Under the pieces are notes generated by a model. The model saw only the letters and a list, made by a program, of their open reading frames with translations. It searched no databases and had not been told where the DNA came from. The translations under genes were made by a program, and so were the position numbers. This document shows, piece after piece, positions 1-8,122 of a stretch of DNA of 16,381 nucleotides; position 1 is the stretch's first letter, and each line of letters opens with the position of its first letter. This DNA comes from Cephalothrix spiralis. Taxonomy: Eukaryota > Nemertea > Palaeonemertea > Archinemertea > Cephalotrichidae. The stretch spans positions 1 through 16,381 of the forward strand of contig JAUCNG010408915.1 in the NCBI GenBank assembly GCA_032353305.1, in the 5' to 3' direction.

Positions 1-492
1 TGTTTCAAAACGGTTTCAAAACGCTTAGTATGGGCTAAAACATGGCTAAAAAGTCATAGATGGGTTACAAAAGTACCGCCCATTTCAAGAAACTTCAATA
101 CTTGGGCAGTCATGGTACCACTTTTTCAAAATTTGGTTGACCTTCACCAGATGTCAATTTGACCTCGAGAATTTGGTGATAACGTTTCTATATGGTGTTA
201 TTTCTTTTGACTCAAGTTTAATCATTTCAGATATGACAAGATTTATGGCGATATGAGTTTAATGGGATACGGACAGTTTTGCCAAAGACACTTCGGCCAA
301 GGACAGAACGGCTAAACGGACATTCGTCCCAGGACGTTTAGGCCAAAAAATGCCCCGTTGTTGGTAAAGTCAATAATACAGCCATGCACAATGGCAGCCC
401 CAAAGATCTTGCCATACATGTTTGTTCATTGAGAAGAGATAAACACATTTATCCGTGTTTGTTCATTGTACAATTTCGTACATGCTATGTGC
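1..492. other. Non-coding, no gene recognised
   Basis: AT-rich sequence with no convincing ORF on either strand. It starts with two copies of GTTTCAAAACG and contains the degenerate GGACA/GGCCAAA repeat described separately. Confidence 0.6.
271..345. repeat. Degenerate tandem repeat of about 15 bp (GGACA-TT-GGCCAAA type)
   Basis: About five diverged units are visible, beginning GGACAGTTTTGCCAAAG, ACACTTCGGCCAA, GGACAGAACGGCTAAAC, GGACATTCGTCCCA and GGACGTTTAGGCCAAA. Repeats of this wording occur in many invertebrate genomes. No coding role is apparent. Confidence 0.6.
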
Positions 493-880
493 TGTTGAAT
501 AAAGTGAACGATCGATTGATCGTAAGTTAACGAATTATTTCGTAGTCGGTAAATTGTTATCAAAACTTGTTTTCTATAAGTTCAACAAAAATTTTTAAGT
601 TATTTTACGATCAATCGTGAAATCATTTTTAACCGTTGCCCGTGGCAAGGTTAAATATAAATTAACGATCGATCGTATAGTTAACGAACAATTTGTTATA
701 GTACAATCTTTATCAAAATATGAAATCTATTATAGGTCTTATATATAAGGCGTTGACAATAATTTAATAAAACGATTGTCAGGTTACGTTTAAATCTAGT
801 AATACATGTACAATAAACACATATTTTGCTAAAAAATCGTTCGTTATTTAAACGATCAATCTTTAACTTTTATTCAACAT
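493..880. mobile_element. Palindromic MITE-like element rich in CGATCGATCG words
   Basis: The left end (TGTTGAATAAAGTGAACGAT, from 493) and the reverse complement of the right end (TGTTGAATAAAAGTTAAAGA, from 878) match as diverged terminal inverted repeats. Inside are repeated ACGATCGAT/GATCAATCGT words. A direct copy of the left end (GATCG...GTTAACGAA...TTATCAAAA) appears again at about 664-718. It has no coding capacity, so it looks like a non-autonomous DNA element of about 390 bp. The superfamily is not identified. Confidence 0.5.
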
Positions 881-1355
881 CGCCTTGGTCATTAATGTAC
901 CATAACAGAAAACCATGATGTTAGTTTGTATCATGGCCGCCGCCTCGCGGGACCACCTGAGGATGCCATAAAAAGGCGAAATATATTTCCCTCATATACT
1001 ATGTATGAAATATATTTTGTAAACAATAGATTTGGCAGGATTAAATCCTCCTTTAAAAACCATTTAATTACTTAAAGCTGATCTGTCGCATGAAATAATT
1101 AAGATTGCGCACTCATCACAGACCAAAGCGCTATTTGCGCTTTTTATGACACAAAAATGAATGAAGTAGAACCATTTAGTACCGGTACATTCTTTGAAAG
1201 AGTCGTGGGAATATATGTAGTGATGTTTCATTGCGATTCCACTGCGCAATAGCAGCACACCATTTGCATTGAAATTTATTTCATGAAGTCTAATAGCGAC
1301 TTTCGGTAAATCTCAGAAGGAAGGCAATATCGCAGAAGACATAACAAGATGGCAA
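881..1355. other. Non-coding stretch with a small GC-rich patch
   Basis: No gene is recognised. A CpG-rich patch lies at about 932-960, and a small perfect stem (AAAGCGC-TATTT-GCGCTTT) at 1125..1143. The short ORFs here show no protein-like character. Confidence 0.55.
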
Positions 1356-1477
1356 GGCCATAGTACCATATACGCATCACGCTTCTTTAGGATATATGGC
1401 GGAGTATTTTGTCGTACACTAAAGTATATGGCGGAGTGACTAAGAAAGCGTGTGGATGCGTAAAAGGTACTATGGCC
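1356..1477. repeat. Hairpin-forming inverted repeat with an internal direct repeat
   Basis: The left arm 1356..1391 (GGCCATAGTACC...ACGCATC...CGCTTCTTTAG) pairs with the right arm 1440..1477 (CTAAGAAAGCG...GATGCGT...GGTACTATGGCC) with few mismatches. The loop carries two copies of ATATGGCGGAGT. It is probably a small foldback element; no target duplication is evident. Confidence 0.6.
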
Positions 1478-1961
1478 GATGGCAATTTCATGCGACGGTT
1501 CAGCTTCTAAGAGATTAACCAACAAATGTTTTGGCATGGTTTCAATTCGTCACAAACATGACAAATTTGAATAATAAATAACTTAGCATAAAATGCATGT
1601 ATAACCAATAATTCAATAATCAACCTCACTGACTATTGTATGGTAATTTTAGAATCAATTGTAGAACCATTTTAATTTGCATTAACAAATAAAGACTATA
1701 ATAAAGTACAACACAAACTTATGTCATATTAATAGTATTACCCATTGATATTATATTACCCAGAGTTACCCATTGCCGTATCAGCTGCTTGAATTGGACT
1801 GGAGAGAAGACCTGAAGTAGAATCTATGTTATTCATAGAATAGATTGGAAATTGTGTAGTTGGCCTTAAATTGTAAATCCTAACCACAACCCCAAAGCTG
1901 GGTATTTACCAAAAGATCCGAATATTACACTGTAAACAAATATAATCCTTCTCATATCTAA
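1478..1961. other. Non-coding, AT-rich
   Basis: Nothing gene-like is seen. TTACCCATTG occurs twice (1738..1747 and 1766..1775). Confidence 0.5.
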
Positions 1962-2269
1962 CAGGGTGGCCACAACTTTCAGAAAACAAAATTCCATGAC
2001 TTTTCCATGACTTTTCCATGGCATTTCCAGCAAATTTCCATTCGCAACATCTTGAAAAAGTTAAGATATTAATCAGACGCGACAATTTTCACTGCCAGAC
2101 ACGACAAATATTTTTGCTCGAACGACACTTTTCCATAATTTCCATGACATTTCCAGCTTTTTACCCATTTGTTCAATTTTCCATGTCATTTCCATCATTT
2201 TTTGGGCCAATTTTGGAATTCCATGACATTTCCAGGAATTCCAGGTTTTCCAGACTTGTGGTCACCCTG
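1962..2269. mobile_element. 308-bp MITE with CAGGGTG(G/A)CCACAA ends and 5-bp target duplication
   Basis: The terminal inverted repeats begin CAGGGTGGCCACAA (1962) and, from the right, CAGGGTGACCACAA (2269). TCTAA flanks both sides (1957..1961 and 2270..2274), a perfect 5-bp target duplication. The interior is made of TTCCATGAC/TTTCCAG words repeated many times. There is no transposase, so it is non-autonomous. TIRs starting CAGGG suggest a hAT-like family, but the 5-bp duplication is unusual for classical hAT (8 bp), so the superfamily is left open. The overlapping 124-codon ORF is an artefact of the repeat. Confidence 0.8.
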
Positions 2270-2803
2270 TCTAAATATTTCAAGGATAAAATCTTGAGGA
2301 AATATTTAAGGATACCAAATTTAGAACAAGATAATCATATGGCACCTGGGTTGGCCCAAGACCAATTAAATTGGCAAAATTCACATCAGTGAAGGCCCAT
2401 GAATAGGAAACGCGACGAATCGGCGACAAACGCAACGAGGGCCATTTTCGGGCCTTTTTCGCGATGGTACGAGTGTTTATTGTAAATAAATCTGACGATA
2501 GCGACGAGCACCCTTAAAAAGCCACGAACTGTGATGACAGGACGGAACAACTCAGATCATTTTTGAATGCACTTTTTGCACAAAATCGACTCGCACGTGT
2601 GCGCATCCAAAACTGAGGGTTGCTTACCTAATAAACAGATAGAACAAGAAAAAATTGCGAACGATGATATGATATGAGGTCTTGAAAGTTGAAATCCAAT
2701 TCAAACTAAACTAAAAAAGGAAATTGGCATCAAATATATGAATACATTGTAACAACTAAACACTCTCACTGGGTTTAAAATTTACAGATGATCGCTTATC
2801 TAT
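2270..2803. other. Non-coding, with a CGACG-rich patch
   Basis: No gene is recognised. 2408..2440 is a CG-rich patch (CGCGACGAATCGGCGACAAA and similar) resembling one at 3571..3625. The palindromic word GCACGTGTGC also occurs (2594..2603). Confidence 0.5.
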
Positions 2804-3214
2804 AAATATATTGTTCATCAATTTTTCAAATTCCGCTTTATACTGGTTTATGGACGGTAAAGTTCACTGAGTTAATTAGTAAAATAAGATTTAAAAATAG
2901 AATATAGCCTCATTTTTGGACAACTGATACTCTGTATCAAAAAATAGTCTGATCAATGCGGAAAGTTACCCTAGCATTACCTATTATCAAACGTAGTTCA
3001 AATTGAACTTATCATTTTTGATGAATAATTTTTGGACAAACGGCGCTCCATAGTCCATAGTGGACATTATCATGAAATATATTGTTCATCAAATATTCAA
3101 ATTCCGGTTTATGCCGGTTTATGAACAGTTAGGTTCACTGAATTATCTATTTTCTAGTATTAAATAAGATTTTAAGATAAAATAAATTTGGTTGACAATT
3201 GTATCATAACACTG
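2804..3214. repeat. Diverged direct duplication of about 140 bp
   Basis: The copy at about 2804-2945 and the copy at about 3075-3214 share AAATATATTGTTCATCAA, then TTCAAATTCCG(C/G)TTTAT, GGTTTATG(G/A)AC, GGTTCACTGA-type and AAATAAGATTTTAA-type blocks in the same order. The spacing is 271 bases. The copies differ by substitutions and small indels, so the duplication is old. No coding capacity is seen. Confidence 0.65.
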
Positions 3215-3318
3215 CACCGTAGAACAGTTCATGTACATATTATACGCCGTATCGCTTAAATAGTGCATGCATAATTTAGTATTTTCCAATCTCCAGGTAT
3301 CTATATTAAAGAATCTGT

Positions 3319-3451
3319 CGTATATAATACATGTTAAATATGCCTGTTTCTGAGACTTGTTAATACCTGTATATGAGACATGGTAAATAAGGTTTATTAT
3401 CGTATTATACCATGTCTCAGAAACAGGCATATTTACCATGTATAATATACA
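3319..3451. repeat. Nested palindrome (foldback)
   Basis: The outer arms are 3319..3356 and 3414..3451, including a perfect 21-bp pairing (3336..3356 with 3414..3434, core TGCCTGTTTCTGAGAC). A second, inner pairing uses the same right side: GAGACATGGTA (3375..3385) with TACCATGTCTC (3408..3418). The minus- and plus-strand ORFs here read the same palindrome and are not genes. Confidence 0.7.
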
Positions 3452-3465
3452 ACAGAAGCAAAAAA

Positions 3466-4259
3466 GGATTGCTCAGATCTACGGTGATTTTTGCATTAAT
3501 AGCATTTGACAACAGGACAATATTAGTGAATTACATTACTATACGACCAACCAACGAGTTCGCCTTTAAAGTAGACGACGCGACGACAACGCGACGAGAT
3601 ACATTGGCGGCGAGGACGACACGATTGTCTGATACAGGTAAGGTAATTGCTCCATAAAGCCCCATAAAGCATAAATCGTCAAGGCACACATAACAAAACT
3701 CAAGGGAGTAAGCCCTCAAAAATTCGCCACTGACTCTGAACACTGTTCAAATCAGTCAGTCACGTGCATTGGGTTTAACTATGAATTTATCAAAGTTCAA
3801 AGCAGTAATATATACTAATATATGAGTGTGACACCTACAAAAGTTTCGTATACCTCTTTGATATTAAAAATAGAAATAACAATTTCAAGTTAGGGGTTTA
3901 AAAATGCACCTTTGCATTAAATGTTATTTCAGTTTTGACGGTTTAATCTTGTTTTGTTCACACACTTTTTGTCAGTTTAAATCATTAAAATTGTTACTCT
4001 GACGAGGGAGCATTTATGCTCTGAAAAACCTCAGTATTTTTGACAAAGGGCGGATTCAGCAATCAGGCTTGAATATTCTTCCTATTGTCGCGGACTGAGC
4101 AACATGGATTATATTATGTTCTCTAAATATGCTGTGTCCACTAATAATTTGAATGAAGAACAAAAATATACAATGTATAAGGGCCTTAAGGGGACATACA
4201 TTTTTCGATTTGAATTAAGATTACTGCGGTATGCGTTAAAATTTTATAACTCCTTATAA
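3466..4259. other. Non-coding, no gene recognised
   Basis: AT-rich except for a CGACG-rich patch (3571..3625). CCATAAAGC is repeated at about 3652 and 3661. No ORF shows recognisable protein features. Confidence 0.5.
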
Positions 4260-4355
4260 GTCAGAAAAAAATACAAGGACTTAAATAAATCCAGGAATTT
4301 TTAAGGAGACCCATCAAAGATTTCAAGGAAATTAAGTAGGGTGGTGGGAACCCTG
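4260..4355. mobile_element. Remnant of a transposon end (…GGGTGGTGGGAACCCTG)
   Basis: CAAGGACTTAAATAAATCCAGG-like words lead to GGGTGGTGGGAACCCTG ending at 4355. The reverse complement starts CAGGGTTCCCACC, a terminus seen in repetitive DNA elements of many animals. No matching opposite end is visible within the preceding several hundred bases, so it looks like a solitary, truncated end. Confidence 0.4.
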
Positions 4356-5935
4356 AATATATTCAAATTTTTGCATTTTTAAGGATTTTAAAATTTAGTT
4401 TAAGTTTGTTGAACAGTTCTATAAGATTATTTTATACAATGATGTTTTATTGACAGATATGTGTGAATATCATCACTAATGTTAAATGTAATAATACCGT
4501 GCAAAATTGACAACAATTTGCAAGATGGAAACATAATATATGACTATATGAGGGTTACATTCTTCAAGAAACTGAAAATACTGCCATAATATAGATTGGG
4601 AGCTCTAGAATGCATTATGACTATTTTGCCTTTAAAAGTTTACGTTAGCACATTAGGGACTATAATTATATACATAACAAGTTGACTGGCACTTACGATT
4701 GAGACAAAAAACTACATGCATCATACAATTGTTCAATTGATCATAATTGGCACTCTAATTTCGAAATAATGTCAAAGTTAAGGAGAAAATCGGTCAAAAA
4801 TTATACCAAAGTGCAAATGTTATACATAATATCCTATTTACAAGATGTACAAACTTGTGTAGGTCTTCAAATAAATGCAAATAAGGTAGAACAATTTCAG
4901 ATGCTGCTAATATTACAGAGATTACGGAAAATGTACCCAATAACAATATCTTATAATATATATTATATACAATGTACATGTGAATCACATGTATATACAA
5001 AAGTATATAAATTTGTAGGAATAATTTTTAGAGTTATCCCTATTTAAAAAGCGTATATTTATATTACTTAGAATTTGTAAAGGCAAAATAAGGGCTCTGA
5101 CATGGGTTCGAGAGGCCCTGCCCTGTTCCCGACCCATTTTCGAACAATCCTAGTAATATAATTACAACCAGTGCTCCCAACCCTGTCGGAGTCTTATCTT
5201 TTTCGAAATAAAAAACAATAACATTATTTTTCTTAATTACTGTATATACAAAATGAATTAATAAAAGTATAATTTACTTCACTTTTTTAACATGGTGAAT
5301 TACAAAGTCTTGGTCTTGGTCATTCTCTAATGTTTGCGCTGGATATTAGGACAGAGGAATTCATACGAATGTTACACCTGAGAGATCGGTTTTAAGTCAT
5401 ATTTCCTATGTCGTCATAACCACTGCCTCTAAATTCTAATATTTATAAACAGATCAACAATCTGTTTATGGTTCTATCTTTTGGCAAAACTTTTTGGGTC
5501 ATACATATTTTGGATTCACGGATTATTGTGCTTAAATTATATACAGTATTATATAGAGGGGTATGGACCTTAAAAAGTTTGGGACATTAATTACGGTAGG
5601 GTACTTAAAAAAATATATGAAAAAAGAAATAAAAACCTATTAGGCTATAATTTATCCAAAAAGAATTTCAAAACAACAAATCCTCTGGTAACAACATCAG
5701 CATCATCACCGTATGTGTATTTCCTGATGATAAATAACATTATTTTCCAAGCGCCTTTGGCGTTCAGTGTCAGTATTTATGCATACACCAGTATTTTGAA
5801 ATTCTCACACCTGTTTTTTTACTGATCACAGAAAACAATTGTTTAGTAGAGATATAAACTCAAGTATGCGATGTTTGATCATATTTGATATATATTGATA
5901 ATATATAATGCATGATCATCAATTTATAGTGTGTA
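4356..5935. other. Non-coding, AT-rich
   Basis: No gene is recognised on either strand. The longest reading frame (4769..5047) has low-complexity AT-driven composition and no motif. A weak imperfect stem (ATGGGTTCG ... CGACCCAT) lies at about 5102-5136. Confidence 0.5.
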
Positions 5936-6226
5936 CAGTGAATCCCAATAAAGGAGTTCCGTCGAGATAACGTGACACATGGCTTATTAATTATAAATGA
6001 TTGTCATGCATGCGAGTAATAACTAGAAAAAACTTGGTCTTCTCTAAATGAAAAAGATTAGGCGCAAATCGGTTAAACACAACGGAGTTCCCAACAAACC
6101 TTAATGTTCAATTTCTCTAATTATAGGCCGAAACTTTAGTTTCGGACTTTCCCGGTGCATTTTTTGTTATTTTGAATTTTTAAGATGCAAATTCGATTCA
6201 CCATCAACATAAGGGGGATTCCAGTG
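5936..6226. mobile_element. TA-flanked MITE, pogo/Tc1-mariner-like
   Basis: The left end CAGTGAATCCC (5936) and the right end, read in reverse, CACTGGAATCCC (6226) are diverged inverted repeats. TA flanks both sides (5934..5935 and 6227..6228). The left end continues into GGAGTTCCGTCGAGATAACG, wording reminiscent of pogo/Tigger termini. GGAGTTCC recurs at about 6084, and a near-perfect palindrome CCGAAACT-TT-AGTTTCGG lies at 6128..6145. It is 291 bp with no coding capacity. Confidence 0.55.
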
Positions 6227-6237
6227 TATGGAGGGTA

Positions 6238-6576
6238 GGCCATCTCACTGCTCATAGATTTTTTAGGTGGTATTCTCACTGCTCGCCAGTTTCTCACCGC
6301 TCCCCAGAGAGGGTAATCATAGAATATTAAGGGTGGTCAATCTATGTTTAAAAAATATTTTAAAGCATGCAGTGAGATGGCCTTAAAATGCATCTCCTTG
6401 AAGGCTTTTTTAGTGATCTTTAACAAAGTTAAAATTGTTTTAATGTTTTGTTTTAAAGTCTGCATGCTGCTCACTGCTCACTGCAAGGAATATAAGTGTG
6501 CTCACTGCTCACTGCATGGTTTGAGACTGTGCTCACTGCTCACTGCATGTCATTTAAGCTCGCTCATTGCTTACAG
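6238..6576. repeat. CTCACTGCTC repeat array with inverted ends
   Basis: CTCACTGCTC-type words recur across the region. GGCCATCTCACTGC (6238..6251) is exactly inverted at 6369..6382. Then comes a tandem array whose 19-bp core GTGCTCACTGCTCACTGCA appears at about 6467..6485 (one mismatch), 6498..6516 and 6529..6547, with a decayed copy at 6560..6576. The period is 31 bp. The plus-strand ORF crossing it (6344..6610) is a by-product of the repeat. Confidence 0.75.
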
Positions 6577-6672
6577 AATGACGCTGGAATGCCCCATAAT
6601 GAGTTATTGAATTTTGAGGAAAATTAATCTCCAAGATAAATATTGACAGGAAATGACCTAGAAATTCAATAA

Positions 6673-6728
6673 ATATATTATTTCACTGGACGAGCACCTG
6701 CGGTGCCTTGTCCAGTGCAATAATGTAT
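6673..6728. repeat. Compact 56-bp hairpin
   Basis: The left arm 6673..6698 (ATATATTATTTCACTGGACG then AGCACC) pairs with 6702..6728 across a 3-base TGC loop. There are only three mismatches or bulges in about 26 pairs. It could be a tiny foldback element or a structured RNA. It is shorter than a typical animal pre-miRNA and has a very tight loop. Confidence 0.65.
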
Positions 6729-7823
6729 ACTTAATACGACGTAGAAATTTAATTTGGATACACTGTTTAGTCCATATGATAATCCAAATGCAAATAGAAT
6801 AACTAGAAATTTAAGAAACAAAATACGGTCCGCCGATTGTAATTAATGTAAGAGACTCATATTTACATTTGATCGTAAATAAAGAATAATTATTCAAATT
6901 ACTTACTTTATGAAAAAACTTCACTTATGTATACTCTTTATTTCGGTAATAAATACCATAGTTACAACATTTTTATACATAATATTAAATCTCTCCATTT
7001 GTTTAAGATGCTTGATTTATATGCCACTGACGACGATAATGAAAAACATGCTATGTAAAGGACCAACATTTCCCAATTGTAACTTCTACAAATCTGCATG
7101 ACTGCTTTTCTGTGTTTGTAGGGAAGATTCTGGCAGTTTACAATATTATTACTAATGTTTCCAATAATTTTATGTCATTTATAATACAACACTCGAAGAA
7201 GTTAAAATAAAACGAAAATTTGTGTTTTATAAATACGTGCTGTTTCCTGTGTCCGTGGTTCTTGTTCATCTGAACAATTTGCAGCCTAGCCTACACATTG
7301 TAAGGGTCTTTTCTAACTTTGTATGCAGACTATCTATGAAGATTTTGTCCATATAAAGCCAGTCCGTTTTATAAATAACTTCTGCGCATGTCTATGTGGA
7401 TAAATATTATTCTGAATAATATAGACAACACATGTAGGCCTACATATCGACATGAAGTGAAGGTTATGGATATAATAGAGATCTGAACAAGTTCTCTAGG
7501 AGACCTTGATGTGAATAGATCAATTGGCATCAATAATGTAAAATCCTATTCAATTTTATTTTTAAGCAATGAACCGATCAGATAAATATAATCGCTTCAT
7601 CGCCAGCGATGGAGAATTTGCTCCGTATGCGGTGGGTAAATATAAATATGATCCTGGACATCTGTATAGGTGGATATTATGAAGAAAGGTCCATACCCCT
7701 CGAAAATTTTTACATATCACCTTAAGGGCCTGTAGCAGCTTTCTGCTTTCATCCGGGTCCCAAAGTAATATCATGCGCCATGCACGTACGTACCTTCAAG
7801 TTAGTAATACGCCTATGCTCATC
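6729..7823. other. Non-coding; 3' flank of the SLC16-like gene
   Basis: No gene is recognised. The short ORFs at 6910..7101 and 7562..7774 lack motifs or a coding look. A perfect 12-bp palindrome, TGTAGGCCTACA, lies at 7433..7444. AATAAA on the minus strand at 7560..7555 could be a distal polyadenylation signal. Confidence 0.5.
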
Positions 7824-7849
7824 TACTAACCCGACGGGGCGGGTTAGTA
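7824..7849. repeat. Perfect 10-bp stem just past the transporter gene's 3' end
   Basis: TACTAACCCG and CGGGTTAGTA are separated by ACGGGG. The stem sits about 40 bases past the proximal polyadenylation signal on the minus strand. It is locally GC-rich in an AT-rich region. Confidence 0.55.
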
Positions 7850-7886
7850 ATGAGGTACTGAATATTCAAATACCATGATATCTGTA

Positions 7887-7892
7887 TTTATT
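7887..7892 (-). terminator. Polyadenylation signal AATAAA of the SLC16-like gene
   Basis: AATAAA on the minus strand lies 40 bases after the TGA at 7934..7932 and would give a short 3' untranslated region of roughly 60-75 bases. A second AATAAA (7560..7555) about 370 bases past the stop could serve as a distal alternative. Confidence 0.5.
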
Positions 7893-7931
7893 ATTAACAA
7901 GAATTCCCTTCTTGGTTTTTTTACTTCTCTC

Positions 7932-8122
7932 TCAAAGGTGGTTTAACCCATCTCGAGATAGCGGCTCCTTTTCTTGATTCGTCAGGGAGGTTTTACAGTG
8001 GAAGGAAAATCCACCTCTGGCTTCGAAGAAGATGTGGAGGTAGAGTAATCCGGCGACAATTGATAATCCAGCACCTAGTAAAGCTGATCCAAGATAGCTC
8101 CCAGTAAAATCAAATATCAGCC
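7932..8122 (-). CDS. SLC16-like gene, terminal coding exon (residues 424-486 and stop)
   Basis: A pyrimidine-rich acceptor (TTCTTTTTCTAG) precedes the exon, which starts GG and completes Gly424 to give the conserved junction GPPLAG-LIFDFTGSY. That reading links helix 11 to helix 12 exactly as in MCT-family proteins. The 63-codon exon encodes helix 12 (about 432-456) and a polar tail ending DGLNHL, then TGA at 7934..7932. The exon is under 200 bp and is identified by its splice sites and by homology with the family C-terminus. Confidence 0.9.

Noticed and set aside
914-970. Small ORF starting ATGATG with ATGGCCGCCGCC inside
   Set aside because: Only 19 codons, with no splice or protein evidence; the GC-rich patch is noted but not called a gene.
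2018-2392. 124-codon plus-strand ORF
   Set aside because: Most of it lies inside the TTCCATGAC MITE and runs past its right end; the codons follow the repeat words.
3143-3439. 98-codon minus-strand ORF
   Set aside because: It crosses both arms of the palindrome, and the same peptide words recur on the opposite strand (SQKQAYL).
4769-5047. 92-codon plus-strand ORF
   Set aside because: Its composition follows the AT-rich background, with no motif, signal or splice context.
5556-7701. 16-bp inverted pair GAGGGGTATGGACCTT at 5556..5571 and 7686..7701
   Set aside because: A single exact 16-mer pair over 2 kb is near what chance allows in a window this size, and the flanks do not match.
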